DNA of 8,467 nt, taken from the NCBI GenBank assembly GCA_900554535.1, contig USIA01000077.1, positions 1 through 8,467 on the forward strand, in the 5' to 3' direction. Position numbers and translations under genes: made by a program. Positions 5,988-8,467 of this stretch are shown here, in pieces. The notes under the pieces were generated by a model. The model saw only the letters and a program-made list of their open reading frames with translations, was not told where the DNA came from and ran no database searches. This DNA comes from an uncultured Oscillospiraceae bacterium. Its GTDB lineage: Bacteria > Bacillota > Clostridia > Oscillospirales > Acutalibacteraceae. How positions within the stretch are numbered: position 1 is the first letter of the stretch; each line of letters opens with the position of its first letter.

Positions 5988-7419
5988 GAAGAGAGATATT
6001 TACGAATCACCGCTGTCGGCACGTTATGCAGACAACGAGATGAAATACCTGTTTTCGCCGGACAAAAAATTCCGCACCTGGCGCCGCTTGTGGATTGCGC
6101 TGGCCGAAGCCGAAATGGAGCTGGGCCTGCCCATCACGCAGGAACAGATTGATGAAATGAAGGCGCATCAGGACGACATCAATTATGAGGTCGCCGAGGC
6201 GCGCGAAAAGGAAGTCCGCCACGATGTGATGAGCCATGTCTATGCCTTTGGCCAGCAGTGCCCCAAAGCGGAGCCAATCATCCACCTGGGCGCCACATCC
6301 TGCTATGTTGGCGACAACACGGACCTGATTCTTATGAACGAAGCGCTCCGGCTTTTGGAAAAGAAGATCGTCTCCGTATTGCGTGTCCTGTCTAAATTTG
6401 CGGATGCCTATAAGGACCTGCCGACGTTGGCCTTCACACATTTCCAGCCTGCGCAACCAACCACAGTCGGCAAGCGCGCAACGCTGTGGATGCAAGACCT
6501 GCTGCTGGACCTGGAGGATGTGCAGTATCAGCTGCGCAAAGCAAAACTTCTGGGCAGCAAGGGCACAACCGGCACGCAAGCGAGTTTCCTGGAACTGTTT
6601 GACGGCGACCATGAGAAGGTCAAGGCGCTCGACCGCCGGGTTGCAGAAAAGATGGGCTATGCAGGCGTGTTCCCGGTTTCCGGTCAAACGTATTCCCGCA
6701 AGGTGGACAGTCAGTTTATGAACGTTCTGTCCGGCATCGCGCAGAGCGCGGCCAAATTCAGCAACGACATCCGCCTGCTCCAACACCTCAAAGAGGTTGA
6801 GGAGCCGTTTGAAAAGCATCAGATCGGTTCCTCTGCCATGGCCTATAAGCGCAACCCAATGCGCAGCGAACGCATCGCTTCCCTGGCGCGCTATGTGGTT
6901 GCGGATGCGCAGAACACGGCCATGACCGCAAGCACGCAGTGGTTTGAACGCACGCTCGACGATTCTGCGAATAAGCGCATTTCCATCCCGGAGGCGTTCC
7001 TCGCGGTGGATGGCATTTTGAATCTGTATCGCAATGTGGCGGACGGGCTGGTGGTCTATCCGAAGGTCATTGCCCAGCATCTGAGCCGTGAATTGCCATT
7101 TATGGCGACGGAGAATATCATGATGGACGCTGTCAAGCGCGGCGGCGACCGCCAGCAGTTACATGAGCGGATTCGCCAGCATTCGATGGCGGCCAGCCGC
7201 GTCGTCAAAGAAGAGGGCGGCGAAAACGATCTGTTGCAGCGTATTGCAGCAGATCCGCTCTTTGGCGTAACACTCGAGCAGTTGCAGGAAGTCGTCAAGC
7301 CTCAAAAATATGTGGGGCGTGCACCGCAGCAGGTGACAGAATTCCTCAACGAAACGGTGGCGCCTGTGTTGGAGCCTTACGCCGAAGTAGCGGACGACGA
7401 CGTTCCGATTAACGTTTGA
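5986..7419 (+). CDS. purB: Adenylosuccinate lyase, eukaryote-like long form
   Basis: PurB releases fumarate twice in purine synthesis: from SAICAR to give AICAR, and from adenylosuccinate to give AMP. It thus serves both PurC and PurA, encoded on either side. The 477-residue protein belongs to the fumarase/aspartase superfamily and is active as a tetramer in known relatives. Visible motifs are RHDVMSH (Arg78, His79), TSCYVGDNTD (104-113), THFQPAQPTT with the likely catalytic His152, and the signature loop GSSAMAYKRNP (281-291) with Ser282/Ser283. Further on come QWFERTLDDSAN, ELPFMATENI and GRAPQQV. These stretches and the length resemble human ADSL (484 residues) more than the shorter B. subtilis PurB (about 430). 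The signature has Ala286 where most family members have Pro. The TTG start is the only usual start in frame after the purF stop. It has AAAGGAG at 5971-5977, eight bases upstream, inside a hairpin. The purF TGA lies in the same frame 12 codons upstream. Confidence 0.97.
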   Translation: MKRDIYESPLSARYADNEMKYLFSPDKKFRTWRRLWIALAEAEMELGLPITQEQIDEMKAHQDDINYEVAEAREKEVRHDVMSHVYAFGQQCPKAEPIIHLGATSCYVGDNTDLILMNEALRLLEKKIVSVLRVLSKFADAYKDLPTLAFTHFQPAQPTTVGKRATLWMQDLLLDLEDVQYQLRKAKLLGSKGTTGTQASFLELFDGDHEKVKALDRRVAEKMGYAGVFPVSGQTYSRKVDSQFMNVLSGIAQSAAKFSNDIRLLQHLKEVEEPFEKHQIGSSAMAYKRNPMRSERIASLARYVVADAQNTAMTASTQWFERTLDDSANKRISIPEAFLAVDGILNLYRNVADGLVVYPKVIAQHLSRELPFMATENIMMDAVKRGGDRQQLHERIRQHSMAASRVVKEEGGENDLLQRIAADPLFGVTLEQLQEVVKPQKYVGRAPQQVTEFLNETVAPVLEPYAEVADDDVPINV

Positions 7420-7433
7420 ACCGTTTGCTTTTA

Positions 7434-7462
7434 TTTACTTTTTTGCATTTGTGTGTTAAACT
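7434..7462 (+). promoter_or_regulatory. Candidate promoter for purA
   Basis: TTTACT (7434-7439) and TAAACT (7457-7462) each match four of six bases of the -35 and -10 consensus and are 17 bases apart. The -10 is preceded by an extended TGT element (7454-7456). The stretch is AT-rich in a G+C-rich neighbourhood and lies just after the purB stop. A transcript would start near 7469, giving a leader of about 107 bases. Similarity alone supports this, so confidence is moderate. Confidence 0.42.
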
Positions 7463-7487
7463 GAGACTATCCGGAAAAGTGGCACAG

Positions 7488-7547
7488 GGCTGCTCAAATT
7501 CAGCCGCAGGGCAGCCGCACTACCGCCGGGCAAGGATCCGCAGCGGC
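7488..7547 (+). promoter_or_regulatory. Foldable purA leader with alternative stems
   Basis: The 156-bp gap between purB and purA holds competing pairings. GGCTG (7488-7492) can pair with CAGCC (7501-7505) over an eight-base loop, or GGCTGC (7488-7493) with GCAGCC (7511-7516). GCCGC (7514-7518) can instead pair with GCGGC (7543-7547). No T run follows any stem, so a terminator is not evident. I recognise no known riboswitch class. The purA ribosome site GGGAG is at 7560-7564. This may be a regulatory leader or simply G+C-rich spacer. Confidence 0.3.
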
Positions 7548-7575
7548 ACGGGCGAAAATGGGAGATTAGAGTAGC

Positions 7576-8467
7576 ATGATTAAAGCAATTGTAGGTGCGA
7601 ACTGGGGCGACGAGGGCAAAGGCAAGATTACGGATGTGGAAGCGCAAAAAGCCGACTTTGTTGTCCGGTTTCAAGGCGGCGCCAACGCCGGCCATACCAT
7701 TGTCAATAACTACGGTAAATTTGCCCTGCATCAGCTGCCGTCAGGCGTCTTTTACGATCACATTACCAATGTGATCGGCAATGGCGTGGCGCTAAGCCCG
7801 GAGAAGCTTGTCAATGAGATCGCCGAGCTGGAGTCCCGTGGCGTGCCGAAGCCGCACATTGTGGTTTCCGACCGTGCACAGGTTGTCATGCCGTACCATA
7901 TTCAGATGGATTCCCTGGAAGAAGCGCGGCTTGCGGGCAAATCCTTTGGCTCGACAAAGAGCGGCATCGCGCCGTTCTATTCCGATAAATATGCAAAGAT
8001 CGGCTTCCAGGTAGCGGAGCTGTTTGACGATGAAGCTTCCATTCGCGAAAAGATTGACCACGTGTTGTCGATCAAAAATGTCCTGTTCCGGGATCTGTAT
8101 CATCAGCCGGAATTAAAGGCAGACGACGTGTATGAAACGCTGGTCAAATACCGTGAGATGCTGGCGCCTTATGTGGCGGATACCTTCACGCTGCTGCACG
8201 ATGCCTGTGACGCGGGCAAGACGATCCTGCTGGAGGGGCAGCTTGGTTCTTTGAAGGACCCGGATTGGGGCATTTATCCGATGGTGACTTCGAGCTCCAC
8301 TCTGGCCGGTTACGGCGCAGTGGGCGCGGGCCTGCCACCGTATGAAATCAAGGATATCATTACCGTCGTCAAGGCATATTCCAGCGCGGTGGGTGCGGGC
8401 GAATTTGTCAGTGAAATCTTTGGCGACGAAGCGGACGAGCTTCGCCACCGCGGCGGCGATGGCGGCG
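7576..8467 (+). CDS. purA: Adenylosuccinate synthetase, N-terminal 297 residues (runs off window)
   Basis: PurA condenses IMP with aspartate using GTP to give adenylosuccinate, the first step from IMP to AMP; PurB then releases AMP. The frame is open to the window end, giving 297 of an expected 420-430 residues. The N-terminus GANWGDEGKGKITD holds the P-loop-like region with catalytic Asp12, and FQGGANAGHT supplies catalytic His40. IGNGV, LEGQLGSLKDPDWGIYP, VTSSS and KAYSSAVGAGEF follow, all at the places expected for the family. Several residues differ from E. coli: GTTGRGIGP becomes GSTKSGIAP (126-133), the positions matching Arg143 and Arg147 are Lys141 and Gln145, and EGAQG becomes EGQLG (220-224). 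From memory, this pattern is shared by many clostridial PurA proteins, so I read it as a lineage form and not as decay. ATG 7576 is chosen because GGGAG lies 11 bases upstream and the first residues match the family start. It probably has its own promoter. Confidence 0.97.
   Translation, partial: MIKAIVGANWGDEGKGKITDVEAQKADFVVRFQGGANAGHTIVNNYGKFALHQLPSGVFYDHITNVIGNGVALSPEKLVNEIAELESRGVPKPHIVVSDRAQVVMPYHIQMDSLEEARLAGKSFGSTKSGIAPFYSDKYAKIGFQVAELFDDEASIREKIDHVLSIKNVLFRDLYHQPELKADDVYETLVKYREMLAPYVADTFTLLHDACDAGKTILLEGQLGSLKDPDWGIYPMVTSSSTLAGYGAVGAGLPPYEIKDIITVVKAYSSAVGAGEFVSEIFGDEADELRHRGGDGG

Noticed and set aside
5950..5988. PurF-PurB fusion by readthrough, since the purF TGA and purB are in the same frame
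   Set aside because: One in three junctions would be in frame by chance. A proper ribosome site and a typical PurB N-terminus follow, and no recoding signal is visible.
6007..7080. 357-codon open frame on the - strand opposite purB
   Set aside because: It is a shadow of the conserved PurB frame, with a His/Arg/Gln-rich composition typical of antisense frames.
7521..7536. Resemblance of ACCGCCGGGCAAGG to the 3' core of the ZTP riboswitch (CCGCCUGGGC)
   Set aside because: The conserved U is missing and I cannot find the 5' domain or its pseudoknot partners upstream. An Infernal search with the ZTP model over 7420-7575 would settle it.
7558..7569. Three-codon frame ATG GGA GAT TAG over the purA ribosome site
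   Set aside because: It lacks its own ribosome site and is short enough to be chance.

Overview
The window is a run of six genes, all on the + strand, for nucleotide precursor synthesis: the end of carA, then carB, purC, purF, purB and the first two thirds of purA. The DNA is fairly G+C-rich by eye. Proteins of Firmicutes type (PurF with a propeptide and four Fe-S cysteines, a clostridial-looking PurA), strong GGAGG-type ribosome sites and several GTG/TTG starts suggest a high-GC member of the class Clostridia, perhaps near Oscillospiraceae or Butyricicoccaceae. The family-level guess is inference only.

Layout. 1-361 holds the C-terminal third of the glutaminase subunit of carbamoyl-phosphate synthetase (carA). 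Its reading frame is interrupted at the very left edge. carB (358-3576) overlaps it through a GTGA junction and encodes the complete 1072-residue synthetase subunit. After a 101-bp gap comes purC (3678-4388). A 115-bp gap with two overlapping stem-loops and a tandem repeat precedes purF (4504-5952). purB (5986-7419) follows after 33 bp, with its ribosome site inside a perfect hairpin. A 156-bp gap with an AT-rich promoter candidate and a G+C-rich, foldable leader precedes purA (7576 to the window end, incomplete).

How they work together. CarA and CarB make carbamoyl phosphate for pyrimidines and arginine. PurF commits PRPP to purines. PurC adds aspartate to CAIR to give SAICAR, and PurB removes fumarate to give AICAR. 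PurA adds aspartate to IMP, and PurB again removes fumarate to give AMP. Three of the four pur genes therefore form the 'add aspartate, release fumarate' module. The other purine genes (purE, K, D, N, M, L/Q, S, H) are not in the window.

I see no mobile element, CRISPR array, RNA gene or unknown coding gene, and no evidence of an undescribed system. The points worth a second look are mostly in the gaps: the hairpin over the purB start, the competing hairpins before purF, the CCCGAATT repeat, and the purA leader. The broken carA frame and its unusual nucleophile motif also deserve checking.
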